This document shows, piece by piece, positions 8,223 to 17,200 of a stretch of DNA of 64,000 nt. The stretch is from Streptomyces sp. HUAS YS2 (GTDB taxonomy: Bacteria > Actinomycetota > Actinomycetes > Streptomycetales > Streptomycetaceae), in contig NZ_CP137573.1 in assembly GCF_033343995.1 (NCBI RefSeq), forward strand, positions 434,001-498,000, read 5' to 3'. The position numbers were made by a program, and so were the translations under genes. Below the pieces are notes generated by a model that saw nothing but the letters and a program-made list of their open reading frames with translations, had not been told where the DNA came from and ran no database searches. Numbering within the stretch: the first letter of the stretch is position 1; every line of letters starts with the position of its first letter.

Positions 8223-11200
8223 GCGTCGTCTCCTTCACTGCCGTCGGTGCCGAATCCGGTTCTGGGGTGGCGGGTTCCGGGCGGGCCGGACGGTCGTCCC
8301 GGTGCACCTGCACCGGGCGCCGCGCCGCCGCCACGGGTCCAGCCGTCGCGGTACGCGGTCATCCGGTCCCTGGCCTGCTCCGGGGTGCGTTCGCCGCGGC
8401 TGTCGGCGCCCGCCGCCCGGCCATGGGACGGGTCTGCCCGGGGGGCCTCACGCAACTGCGGGACCAGGCTGGCTTGGCGTACGCGCCGGGGCAGGCTGCC
8501 GGCCGCGTCGTCCGGACCGGCCGCTCCCTCCCGGCCGCCGGGGCCGTCGACGGCTGCCTCAGCCCGTCGGGGGTCCGCAGGCTCCGGCCCGCCCGAACGG
8601 CCGCGCAGCGGCAGTGCGGTGACGGGGGCGGGTGGCTGCTCGTCGGCGCCCTGACGGCCGGCGTCCGGTCGCCCGGCGCCGCCCCCTCCGCCCCGCAGCG
8701 CGCGGCGGGCAGGCGGAACGAGGGGAGCGGACGGTCCCTGGGGCGGGATGCTCGGCCGACCCGCACGGTCCGCCCTGTCCACCCGGTCCGCCCGGTCCGC
8801 CCTGTCGACGTGGCCGATCCGGCCAGCCGCCTGATCGGTCCGATCCAGTCGGTCCATACGGTCCATACGCGCGGACTGGTCCATCGGCTCCGGAGGGTCC
8901 CTCGGATCGGTCCGACCCATCCGATCCGTCCGGTCTGTCCGATCCAGCCGATCCAGTCGGTCCATCCGATCCAGCCGGTCCATCCGGATCCGGTCGGCCT
9001 CGTCGACCCGGCCCCGTCCCCGGTCCGCCGCTTCCGCCGCGCCGACCGCCCCCTCCCGCCCCGGGGGGAGCGCCCCTTGGAGCACGGCCGTGGGCAGCAG
9101 CACGACCGCCGTCGTACCGCCATAGGGCGAGGTGCGCAGCTGGACCTTGATGTCGTGCCGCGAGGAGAGCCGGCTGACCACGAAGAGCCCCAGCCGGTCG
9201 CTGTCGAAGAGGTCCAGAGCCTCGGACTGCCGGATCCGGCTGTTCGCCTCGGCGAGGGTGTCCGGGCCCATGCCGAGCCCCCGGTCCTCGATCTCGAGGG
9301 CGTAGCCGTTGCCGACCGGTTCGCCGCTGATCCGGACCTTGGTGTGGGGCGGCGAGAACTGTGCCGCGTTCTCGACGAGTTCGGCCAGCAGGTGGGTGAG
9401 GTCGGCGACGGCCGCGCCGACGACGGCCGTCTCGGGGAGCCGCCGGACCTCGACGCGGGCGTAGTCCTCGATCTCGGAGACCGCGGCGCGTACGACGTTG
9501 GTGAGCGGCACCGGCATGCGCCACGCCCGACCGGGCGCCGCGCCCGACAGGATGATCAGGCTCTCGGCGTGCCGCCGCATCCGGGTGGTGAGGTGGTCGA
9601 GCCGGAACAGGTCGCCGAGCTCGTTGGGATCGTCGGCCCGGCGCTCCATGCTGTCGAGCAGGTTGAGCTGGCGGTGCACGAGGACCTGGCTGCGACGGGC
9701 GAGGTTGACGAAGACGCCGGAGATGCCGCTGGCGAGTTCGGCACGTTCGACGGCGGCGCTGAGCGCGGCCCGGTGCACGGTGCCGAGGGCCTCGCCGACC
9801 TGGCCGATCTCGTCGTGCGCGGCCGGGCCCGGCGGTGCTTCGGCGGGTACGTCGATCTCCTCGCCGGCGCGCAGCCGCCGCATGGCGTGCGGGAGTTTGC
9901 GGCGGGCGATCTCCAGAGCGGTGTTGCGCAGGCTGATCAGCTCGACGACGAGCCCGCGGCCGATCCGTACCGAGATGACGAGGGACGCGACGACCGCGGC
10001 CAGGCCGAGAAGGACCGCGGCGCCACCGGCGGTGAAGACACCGCCCGCGAAGGGGTCGGCGCGGTCCGCGGCGGCCCGACGCGCGTCCCTCTCGACGGCG
10101 GCGAGCCCGTCGCGTACGGAGGAGTGGGCGGCGTCCCAGGTCGAAGCGGGGACCGCCTGGGCGGCCCGCCGTCCGGCGGGCGCGGCAACGACCCGGTTCT
10201 CGGCCGCGGTGAGCTGCCGGTAGCCGTCCTGTGCGGCGAGTGTGCGCCAGGCCGTGCGGGCGGGGCCGCTCAGGTCGGTGGTCGCGGTCGCGGTGAGCGT
10301 GCGACGGGTCTCGACCGCCCCGGTGAACAGGCGGAGCCGTTCCGCGCTGAGGGTTCCGACCAGCTGGCCGGAGCCGAGCAGGGCGTCCTCGCGGGACAAC
10401 ATCTCGCCGGCCCGGGCGAATTCGAGCAGGACGCGCGCGTCCGAGCCGGGCCGGGCGTCCTGGAGGCCGGTGAGCGCGCCGCCGACCTCGAAGGCGGTGG
10501 CGATGGCGTCGGTGTACGCGGAGTACAGCTGTCCGCCGTCCGCCTTCCCGTCGGCGGCCCGGGTGCGGAGCGAGCGCAGGGCCTCGGCCTGCTTCACGAA
10601 CCGGCCGACCCGCTCACCGACTTCGTGGGGCAGGTCCCCGGTGTCGCCGACGGTGTGGTCGCCGCCGAGGCGGAGCCGGGCCACCGCCGCGTCGGTGCGG
10701 CGGCCTTGTGCCTTGAGTTCGGCAGCGCGGCCGCTGCCGGGCGAGGCGGCCTGGCGTACGGCGGCGCGCCGCTCGGCCTGGAGGGAGGCGACGGCGAGTG
10801 CGACGGGTTCGCGGATCTCGGCGTCGACGCGCTGGAGCTGCCGGAGCCGGGAGATGTCCTGTGCGGTGGTGACGGTGGCGAATCCCCAGAGCGCGAGCAG
10901 CGACACGACGGGCACCATGAGCAGCGAGACGATCTTCGCCCGGACGGTCCTGGGGCGCAGTCCGGGCCGCCGCGGTCCGGTACGGGGCGGCGGGGCGCCG
11001 TCCCCGGCGGCCGGGCCGCCCGCTGCGGCGCGCGGGTCCCCGGAGGAGGCGTCACCGGGCGGCGGCTGGGCGGCGAACGGCCCGGTGCCCGGCGGCTCGT
11101 CGGCCGGTGGGCCCGCGTGCGCCCGCCGGCCGCGCGCCGCGGCCGCGGGCGGTGTCGCCGTCGCGTCGGCGGGCCCGTCGGCGGGCCGATCGGGGTGCGC

Positions 11201-11227
11201 GTCGGGGGTGTTGCGGGGAGTTCGCAT
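8219..11227 (-). CDS. cvnA: Nitrate/nitrite-sensing-type histidine kinase CvnA
   Basis: This is a 1002-residue membrane sensor. A Pro/Ala-rich cytosolic N-terminus (1-90) precedes TM1 (about 96-118), an extracytoplasmic NIT-type helical sensor (about 120-390), TM2 (about 396-421) and a HAMP-like linker. The kinase core has LARRSQVLVHRQLNLLDSMERR in place of a normal H-box and an ATPase with LAELVENAAQFSPP, DRGLGMG and GLFVVSRLSSRH. I start at ATG 11227 (MRTPRN); the longer frame runs antisense to nothing and overlaps the MHYT gene. The C-terminal 260 residues are disordered and contain an Asp-Arg tripeptide repeat (see separate entry). It heads cvnBCD and should pass signals to the GTPase module. 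Confidence 0.9.
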   Translation of the reverse strand: MRTPRNTPDAHPDRPADGPADATATPPAAAARGRRAHAGPPADEPPGTGPFAAQPPPGDASSGDPRAAAGGPAAGDGAPPPRTGPRRPGLRPRTVRAKIVSLLMVPVVSLLALWGFATVTTAQDISRLRQLQRVDAEIREPVALAVASLQAERRAAVRQAASPGSGRAAELKAQGRRTDAAVARLRLGGDHTVGDTGDLPHEVGERVGRFVKQAEALRSLRTRAADGKADGGQLYSAYTDAIATAFEVGGALTGLQDARPGSDARVLLEFARAGEMLSREDALLGSGQLVGTLSAERLRLFTGAVETRRTLTATATTDLSGPARTAWRTLAAQDGYRQLTAAENRVVAAPAGRRAAQAVPASTWDAAHSSVRDGLAAVERDARRAAADRADPFAGGVFTAGGAAVLLGLAAVVASLVISVRIGRGLVVELISLRNTALEIARRKLPHAMRRLRAGEEIDVPAEAPPGPAAHDEIGQVGEALGTVHRAALSAAVERAELASGISGVFVNLARRSQVLVHRQLNLLDSMERRADDPNELGDLFRLDHLTTRMRRHAESLIILSGAAPGRAWRMPVPLTNVVRAAVSEIEDYARVEVRRLPETAVVGAAVADLTHLLAELVENAAQFSPPHTKVRISGEPVGNGYALEIEDRGLGMGPDTLAEANSRIRQSEALDLFDSDRLGLFVVSRLSSRHDIKVQLRTSPYGGTTAVVLLPTAVLQGALPPGREGAVGAAEAADRGRGRVDEADRIRMDRLDRMDRLDRLDRTDRTDRMGRTDPRDPPEPMDQSARMDRMDRLDRTDQAAGRIGHVDRADRADRVDRADRAGRPSIPPQGPSAPLVPPARRALRGGGGGAGRPDAGRQGADEQPPAPVTALPLRGRSGGPEPADPRRAEAAVDGPGGREGAAGPDDAAGSLPRRVRQASLVPQLREAPRADPSHGRAAGADSRGERTPEQARDRMTAYRDGWTRGGGAAPGAGAPGRPSGPPGTRHPRTGFGTDGSEGDDA
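8752..9000 (-). repeat. Asp-Arg tripeptide-repeat tract in CvnA tail
   Basis: About 250 bp encode residues roughly 743-826 of CvnA as degenerate x-D-R triplets such as MDRLDRMDRLDRLDRTDR and later VDRADRADRVDRADRAG. At DNA level this appears as recurring GGTCCAT/CGATCCA/GGTCCGC units on the plus strand. The tract is in frame, keeps the gene open, and gives a dense alternating-charge segment with nearly balanced acidic and basic residues. Confidence 0.85.
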
Positions 11228-11280
11228 GGCCTTCTCGTTCCGGGTGCGTGCGGGTGTGGTGCCGTGCGGAGTGGGCCGCG

Positions 11281-12108
11281 TCAGGCGCGACCGTTGCCGA
11301 CCGTCTCCCGGAAGCCGGGCGGGGCAACGTCGACGGCCCGCTCGTCCGGTTCCGTCAGTCGCTCGGCGGAGGCGTACGCGGCGCGTTCCCGCGCGGTCGG
11401 CGAGAGGGCGACGAAGGCGGAGGTGATGAACAGGTAGGACCCGAGGCCGACGGCGAGGGGGAAGATGAACTGCATCGCCGTGGCCCCGGGCAGGGCCGTG
11501 GACGCGGGTACGACGTGGACCTCGACGGCGAACATGCCGGTGTAGTGCATGCTGCTGACGGCGGCGCCCATGACGAGCGAGGCGACCGCGACGGCGATCG
11601 GGGCGTGGATGTTGAGGGCCGCCCAGAGGGCCGCGGTCGCGGCGACGACCGCGATGGCGACCGAGAGGGCCACGAGCATCGGGTCGTACCGCACCTGCCC
11701 GTGCAGGCGCAGCGCGGCCATGCCCATGTAATGCATGCTCGCGACGCCGACGCCGGTGGTGAGTCCGCCGATGAGCAGGGAGCGGATCCGGTCGCGGCCG
11801 TGGCCGACGGCGAAGACGCCGGCGCCGACGACGACCATGGCCACGATCAGGCTGAGGATGGTCAGTGGCACGTCGTAGCGGATGTCGGTGCCGGTGACGC
11901 CGAAGCCGAGCATCGCGACGAAGTGCATCGTCCAGATGCCGGTGCCGATGGCGGACGCGGCGGTGAGCAGCCAGTTGCGCCGCGAGCGGCCACTCGCCTC
12001 CAGCGCTCTCACGGTGCAGCGCAGGCCGAGGGCGGCGCCGATGCAGGCCATCGCGTACGACAGCACGGGGGTCAGCCAACCGAAGGTGGCGTGGTCCAGG
12101 TGTCCCAT
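11281..12108 (-). CDS. MHYT-domain integral membrane sensor
   Basis: The 275-residue protein has seven hydrophobic segments with the MHYT signature repeated at TMHFVAM, SMHYMGM and SMHYTGM. MHYT domains are proposed to bind copper and to sense oxygen, CO or NO; no output domain (GGDEF/EAL or kinase) is attached here. The gene lies 53 bp upstream of cvnA in the same direction, so it may act as a sensory subunit for the conservon. The C-terminal 40 residues are charged and cytosolic. Confidence 0.88.
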   Translation of the reverse strand: MGHLDHATFGWLTPVLSYAMACIGAALGLRCTVRALEASGRSRRNWLLTAASAIGTGIWTMHFVAMLGFGVTGTDIRYDVPLTILSLIVAMVVVGAGVFAVGHGRDRIRSLLIGGLTTGVGVASMHYMGMAALRLHGQVRYDPMLVALSVAIAVVAATAALWAALNIHAPIAVAVASLVMGAAVSSMHYTGMFAVEVHVVPASTALPGATAMQFIFPLAVGLGSYLFITSAFVALSPTARERAAYASAERLTEPDERAVDVAPPGFRETVGNGRA

Positions 12109-12302
12109 GACTCGGGGACGCTAGCCGGGGCAGGGGCGCACGCTGGGGGCGCAGTTCGAAAGCTGATGGAATATGACAAAGAGATGTTCTGGAACGATCG
12201 CACCGAGTTCGAACGAGTGCACCGAACTTTCACCGTAAGGAAGGGCGAAACCACCGGATCGAGGGACGGAACGACCGCCGGGACATGCGGGATCATGGAC
12301 AC

Positions 12303-12902
12303 ATGAGCGACGACCCGAAAGACGTCCAGGAGTTCTTCGGCGCACGCGCCGCCGACTGGGACGCCCGGTTCCCCGACGACGGCCCCGCGTACGCCGCCGC
12401 CGTCGCGGAACTCGGCCTGCGCCCCGGCGACAGCGTCCTCGACGCCGGCTGCGGCACCGGCCGCGCCCTGCCCCCGCTGCGCGACGCCGTAGGCCCGAAC
12501 GGCACGGTGATCGGCGCCGACCTGACCCCGGCGATGCTGGCGGCCGCCGTCGACGCGGGGCGGGCCGACAGCGCGAGACTCGTACTGACCGACGTGACCC
12601 GGCTCCCGGTGCGCACCGGCGCGCTCGACGCGGTGTTCGGGGCGGGCCTGATCTCCCACCTCCCGGACCCGGCACCGAACCTGCGCGAACTCGCCCGCAC
12701 GGTCCGGCCCGGCGGGCAGTTGGCCCTCTTCCACCCCGTCGGACGCGCCGCGCTCGCCGCCCGGCACGGCCGGCAGATCGCCGACGACGACCTGCGGGCA
12801 GAGCCCAACCTCCGGCCGCTGCTGGCCGACGCGGGCTGGCGAATGGTCCGGTACGTGGACGAGGACGACCGCTACCTGGTGCTCGCGCTGCGCGAGGACT
12901 GA
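12303..12902 (+). CDS. Class I SAM-dependent methyltransferase
   Basis: The 199-residue protein contains motif I VLDAGCGTGRALPPL, a motif II acidic residue in IGADLTPAML, and LPDPAPNLRELARTVRPGGQLALFHPVGR in the motif III-IV position (Methyltransf_11/25 type). The substrate cannot be inferred. ATG 12303 was preferred over 12285 because family proteins begin shortly before the DWDARFPDD helix. It faces away from the MHYT gene across a 194-bp AT-richer promoter region and ends 99 bp before the TnpB start. Confidence 0.88.
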   Translation: MSDDPKDVQEFFGARAADWDARFPDDGPAYAAAVAELGLRPGDSVLDAGCGTGRALPPLRDAVGPNGTVIGADLTPAMLAAAVDAGRADSARLVLTDVTRLPVRTGALDAVFGAGLISHLPDPAPNLRELARTVRPGGQLALFHPVGRAALAARHGRQIADDDLRAEPNLRPLLADAGWRMVRYVDEDDRYLVLALRED

Positions 12903-12929
12903 GCACCGAGCGGGACGGCTACCAGGTCT

Positions 12930-14247
12930 AATCGGTACCGAAGGGGCAGTGCCTGCCTGCACGAATGTTCTGCATGCCGGCTATGACCCAACTGTCGTAC
13001 GGTGATCGGCGTGCAGCTCCGGTACTCCTTCCGCCTCTACCCGAACGGGACTCAGCGTTCAGCGCTGGCCCGTGCGTTCGGGTGCGCGCGGGTGGTCTAC
13101 AACGATGCCCTTCGGGCCCGTGAGACCGCCCGTGCAGGCGGTGAGGTATTCCCGACAATCGGTGACCTGTCGAAGTTGCTGATCACCGAGGCGAAGAAGA
13201 CCGAGGAACGGGCCTGGCTGGGCGAGGTTTCGGCCGTGGTGCTGCAACAGTCCCTCCGAGACCTCGATACGGCGTACCGGAACTTCTTCAGTGGGTTGAA
13301 GGGCAAGCGCCCGCGCATGGGCTCGCCTCGGTTCAAGAGCCTGAGGGACAACCGGCAGGCCGTGCGGTTCACCGCCAATGCCCGGTGGAAGATCACGACC
13401 GGCAAAGACCTGTGGTTGCCGAAGATCGGCAACGTGCGAGTGAAGTGGTCCCGTGCTCTGCCCTCGACCCCGTCGACGGTAACCGTGGTCAAGGACTCGG
13501 CCGGTCGGTACTTCGCGTCGTTCGTGGTCGAGACCGATCTCGAGACGCTGCCCGAGACGGATGCCGTGGTCGGTGTCGACCTCGGCCTGTCGCACTTCGC
13601 GACCCTCTCCGACGGTACGAAGATCGACAGCCCCCGCTTCCTGCGGCGGGCGGAAAAGAAGCTCAAGAAGGCACAGCGGAACCTGAGCCGCAAGGCGAAG
13701 GGCAGCAACAACCGGACAAAGGCCCGCATCAAGGTCGCTCGCGCCCACGGCGCGGTGGCCGACGCACGGCGCGAGTTCCACCACCAGCTCTCAACGAAGG
13801 TCATCCGTGAGAACCAAGCGGTTGCCGTTGAGGACCTGGCGGTCAAGGGGCTCGCTCGTACCCGCATGGCCAAGTCGGTGCACGACGCCGGATGGTCGGC
13901 GTTCGTCGCGATGCTGGAGTACAAGGCCGCGAAGTACGGGCGCACCTTCCACCGCATCGGACGCTTCGAACCCACCTCACAGGTGTGTTCGGTCTGCGGC
14001 GCCAAGGACGGCCCCAAGCCTCTGAACGTCCGGGAATGGACGTGCGGGGCGTGCGGGACCGTCCTGGACCGGGACATCAACGCGGCGGTCAACGTCGCCA
14101 AGGCCGCCGGACTGGCGGTATCAGCCTGCGGAGCGCGGGTAAGACCGGGACTCGTCCCGGCACAGCGCGAAGAAACAGGAACCCACCGAGACGGTCAGAC
14201 GACCGTGGTAGGAATCCCCGCCCCTTAGGGCGGAGAGCGGAAGTCAA
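12930..14247 (+). mobile_element. Solo TnpB (IS605-family, orfB-only) element
   Basis: The element contains only a tnpB gene; no Y1 transposase tnpA is nearby. The right end is clear: after the stop codon comes GGAATCCCCGCCC, a CCGCCC-CTTA-GGGCGG hairpin (14218-14233) and a terminal GTCAA at 14243-14247, the usual IS200/IS605 right-end layout. The left end is only estimated to lie in 12903-13000. Mobilisation would need a TnpA in trans. Confidence 0.7.
13002..14228 (+). CDS. tnpB: TnpB RNA-guided nuclease (IS605 OrfB)
   Basis: The 408-residue protein starts at GTG 13002 (GTG 13011, VQLRYSF, is also possible). The N-terminal OrfB helical/WED-like region begins LRYSFRLYPNGTQRSALARAFGCARVVYND. 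The split RuvC core shows all three catalytic acidic residues: VGVDLGLSHF, AVEDLAVKGL and DRDINAAVN. Between the last two sits the zinc ribbon CSVCGAKDG...CGAC. TnpB proteins use an omega-RNA from the element's right end to cut DNA at the element's target. The complete catalytic set suggests an active nuclease. The reading frame is intact. Confidence 0.95.
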   Translation: MIGVQLRYSFRLYPNGTQRSALARAFGCARVVYNDALRARETARAGGEVFPTIGDLSKLLITEAKKTEERAWLGEVSAVVLQQSLRDLDTAYRNFFSGLKGKRPRMGSPRFKSLRDNRQAVRFTANARWKITTGKDLWLPKIGNVRVKWSRALPSTPSTVTVVKDSAGRYFASFVVETDLETLPETDAVVGVDLGLSHFATLSDGTKIDSPRFLRRAEKKLKKAQRNLSRKAKGSNNRTKARIKVARAHGAVADARREFHHQLSTKVIRENQAVAVEDLAVKGLARTRMAKSVHDAGWSAFVAMLEYKAAKYGRTFHRIGRFEPTSQVCSVCGAKDGPKPLNVREWTCGACGTVLDRDINAAVNVAKAAGLAVSACGARVRPGLVPAQREETGTHRDGQTTVVGIPAP

Positions 14248-14267
14248 GGCATCCGGAGCGTGACGCC
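14200..14267 (+). ncRNA. Predicted omega-RNA 3' end and guide of TnpB
   Basis: In characterised TnpB systems the omega-RNA spans the 3' part of tnpB and the right end, and the guide is the flanking genomic sequence. Here the scaffold hairpin is at 14218-14233 and the guide would begin at 14248 (GGCATCCGGAGCGTGACG...). That lies antisense to the last codons of the giant gene. The 5' boundary within tnpB cannot be seen, so only the 3' portion is listed. Confidence 0.5.
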
Positions 14268-17200
14268 CGTGATGCCGATCAGCCGGAGCACGTCCTCCTC
14301 CGCGGCCTTCACCCTGCTGTAGTAGTCGGCCGGCTTGGCGTCGGTGTAGTACAGCATCAGGTCGATCTCGCCGGTCGCCGGGTGGGCCGTGGCGCTCGGC
14401 GAATAGTCCTGGAAGTTCCAGAACTTGAAGGGGTTGGCGTTCACCGAGCCCTTGTGGCCCCAGGAGAGCCCCTTCCCGCCCCACGCGTCCAGCACGCTGT
14501 GCCCGAACTCGTGCGCCGCGGTCTTCTCGAACTCCTGGTCCGCCTTGGCGTTCATCCCACCGTAGAAGCCCATGTTGTAGAAGATCGAGGCGTCGATGAT
14601 CCCCGAGTTGTGGCTGCGCCGGAAGGACGTGCCGGACTCGACATAGAGGTCCATGGGCTCGGCGGCGTACCCCCGCTGATGGGCGGTCGTCGTCACCGTG
14701 TAGGTGTCGCCGCCGATGACGACGCTGCGCGACCAGTACTTCCCGATGCCGCTCAGGACGAGCGGCTGCATGTGGTCGAATCCTGCCTGCGCCAGGGGTC
14801 CGTCCTCGTTCTGGCAGTCGACGTACATGTCGACCGTGACCGTCTTCGCGACGGGATCGACCTTCGACCGACACCAGGGGCGTACGGGCCGGTTGTCCAG
14901 CGCCACGAGCTTGTCGACCGTGGTATCGCCCTGGTACGAGAAGGTGAGCATCAGGTACAGCTGGTGGCGCAGGCCGTCCCCGTCGAACATGCCCGCGGTG
15001 TTCCGTCCGTTCCAGTGCCAGACATGGCGTCCGGTGGACAGGAACGACTGCGGCAGCACTTCCTCGTGCAGCGTGGTGAGCGTGTCGTTGACCGTCAGCG
15101 TCACCTTGTCGGCGGCGATCGCACTCAAGTCCTTGATGGTGAAGACGAACTCGGCGGGCGGCCCCATGGCCGACGGGTCCAGGGTGTGCGCGCCGCCGGT
15201 GATCTCGATCTCGACCGGCGCCTGCGGGACGCCCGCCGCCGGCGGCGGAACGCCCGCGTCCTGGGGCGGACTCGAACCGGGCATGACGGGCCGGGCGTCG
15301 ACGTCGATCTTCTCGCCGGTGGGCCGGGTGACCGTGACGGCGGCGTTGTTCTCGCCCGCGGCGTCGGTGAGCTCCTTGACCTCCCGGTTGGTCGTCGAGG
15401 ACTCCGGGTTGGTGGCACCCGCTCCGACCATGCCGCGGATGGCGGTGCCGGCGAGCTCGGCGGCCTGCTTGTCGCCAATGAGCTTGTCGGCCTTCGCCGC
15501 CTTGATGGTCTTGAGCGCCTTGTCGATGTCCTTGCTCATCTTCGCCTGGAGCGCGAGGTCGGCCGCCTTGGTTCCGAAGGTCGTGGCGGTGTTGAAGGCC
15601 TGTTCCAGAGCGGCCGCCGCGTTCTTCTGCGTGCCCTCCAGACCGGCCATGTCGCGGAACGCCCCGGACTGGCCCAGCAGGGTGAGCGCGGCGCCGACGC
15701 CGGTCGGATCCGGTGCGGCCGGGGCGTTCTGCATCGCGATGATCGGCTGTGGGAACTCGGTCGGGGTGACGTCGCCGGGGGCAGTCCGCCGGGTGTCGGT
15801 CGAGGTGGGCAGGATCTGCGGCGGCCCGTCCGGGACCGGCACCTCGTGCCAGCGCCAGAACCGGTTCTCCTCCTGCTCCTCGCAGGAGTTGCAGGCGCCC
15901 ATGACGGCCTCCGCGTACACGCCGGAGGTGGGGACGGCGATCCGGGCCGGTTCGATCGGGGTGTTCGGCTGGTAGTGCTCCAGCAGGTCGACCGGCTTGC
16001 GGACGTCCTGCTGGAACGTCGGGTCCAGGTGGAAGCCGCGGGCCACCGGCAGGACGAGGCTGTTGCCGACGATGCCGATCAGCTCGTTCTCGACGACGCT
16101 GGCCACCGAACGGCCGCCGCTGTTCGGCGCCACGAAGCCGTCGAGGAGCATGAAGCGGCGGGCGTCGCTCATCAGCGACCACAGGCGGTGGTGGTACGGC
16201 TCGAGGTTCTCGTTGAGGTGGTCGAGCAGGTTGCGGGCGAGCTCCTTGTCCTCCTCGCGGGGGTTGCGCAGCTCCTGCCGGCTCAGGGGGGTCTCGACGC
16301 GCACGTCGTCGTAGCCGGTGAGGTCGTTCTGGATGGTCGCGTCGCCGAACAGCCGCTCCGACAGGTGCGCGGTGCGGTAGCGCAGCGCACCGGACTCCAC
16401 GATCACCCGCGAGCCGGCCGGCAGCAGGTCGATCACGAAGGGCAGGCCGACGAGTTCGAGTCGGGAGGAGATCGTCACGGCCTTGATGTCGGAGCGCCGG
16501 ACGGCGGGGAGCGAGCCGCCCATCCGCAGGGACACGTACAGGCTCCGGTCGTCGGCGAACCGGGTCACCAGTGTCGGGTCGATGCCGAGGTCGACGGTGG
16601 AGTCGTCGCCGCGCACGGCCCGGACCCGCAGGGCCCGCACGACGGACGAGGCGATCCGCGGCCCGAGCTGCTCCAGGAACACCCGGTCCTTGAACTGCTG
16701 CCCCTTCAGGTACTGGTCGTAGAAGTCCTTCGGGGTGAAGCCGAACAGCTTCAGGAGCGGGTCCCAGGTAGCCGGGTCGAAGTCGTCGTCCTTGTCGCGC
16801 GGCCGGGCGAGCTGGAAGCGGATGTTCAGCTCGCCCTCGACCGCGAGCAGGTTCTCATCGGCGTACCGCTTCTCGGGCAGATCGCTGCCCTCGTAGCCGG
16901 CGTCGATCCGGTCCAGGGCGTCGAAGCCGCTCCGCAGCGCGCTCGGCACAGCACCCGCCAGGGTGCTGCGCCAGCGCAGCGCCTTGTCGGCGGTGAACCA
17001 GGACATCAAGAGCGGCACCAGGAGGCACTCCTGGACGTCCACGAGGCGTTCCCTGACGAGGAGATGGCGCAGCACCTCGAAGTACTGGATCGTCAGCGCG
17101 TGGCAGTGGTTGTAGTTGGCGACCGACTCGGTGGTGGCGACGACCCGCTCGCCCTGGGCGACGGTGTGCACGACCGAGGTGCGCTGGGTGCGGACCGCGG

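Noticed and set aside
8752..9000. Short repeated units considered as a CRISPR array
   Set aside because: Units are degenerate, have no constant spacers, and are in frame with cvnA as tripeptide repeats.
8267..11437. 1056-codon plus-strand frame over cvnA
   Set aside because: Shadow of cvnA; composition is low complexity and no motif is seen, whereas the minus strand has kinase motifs.
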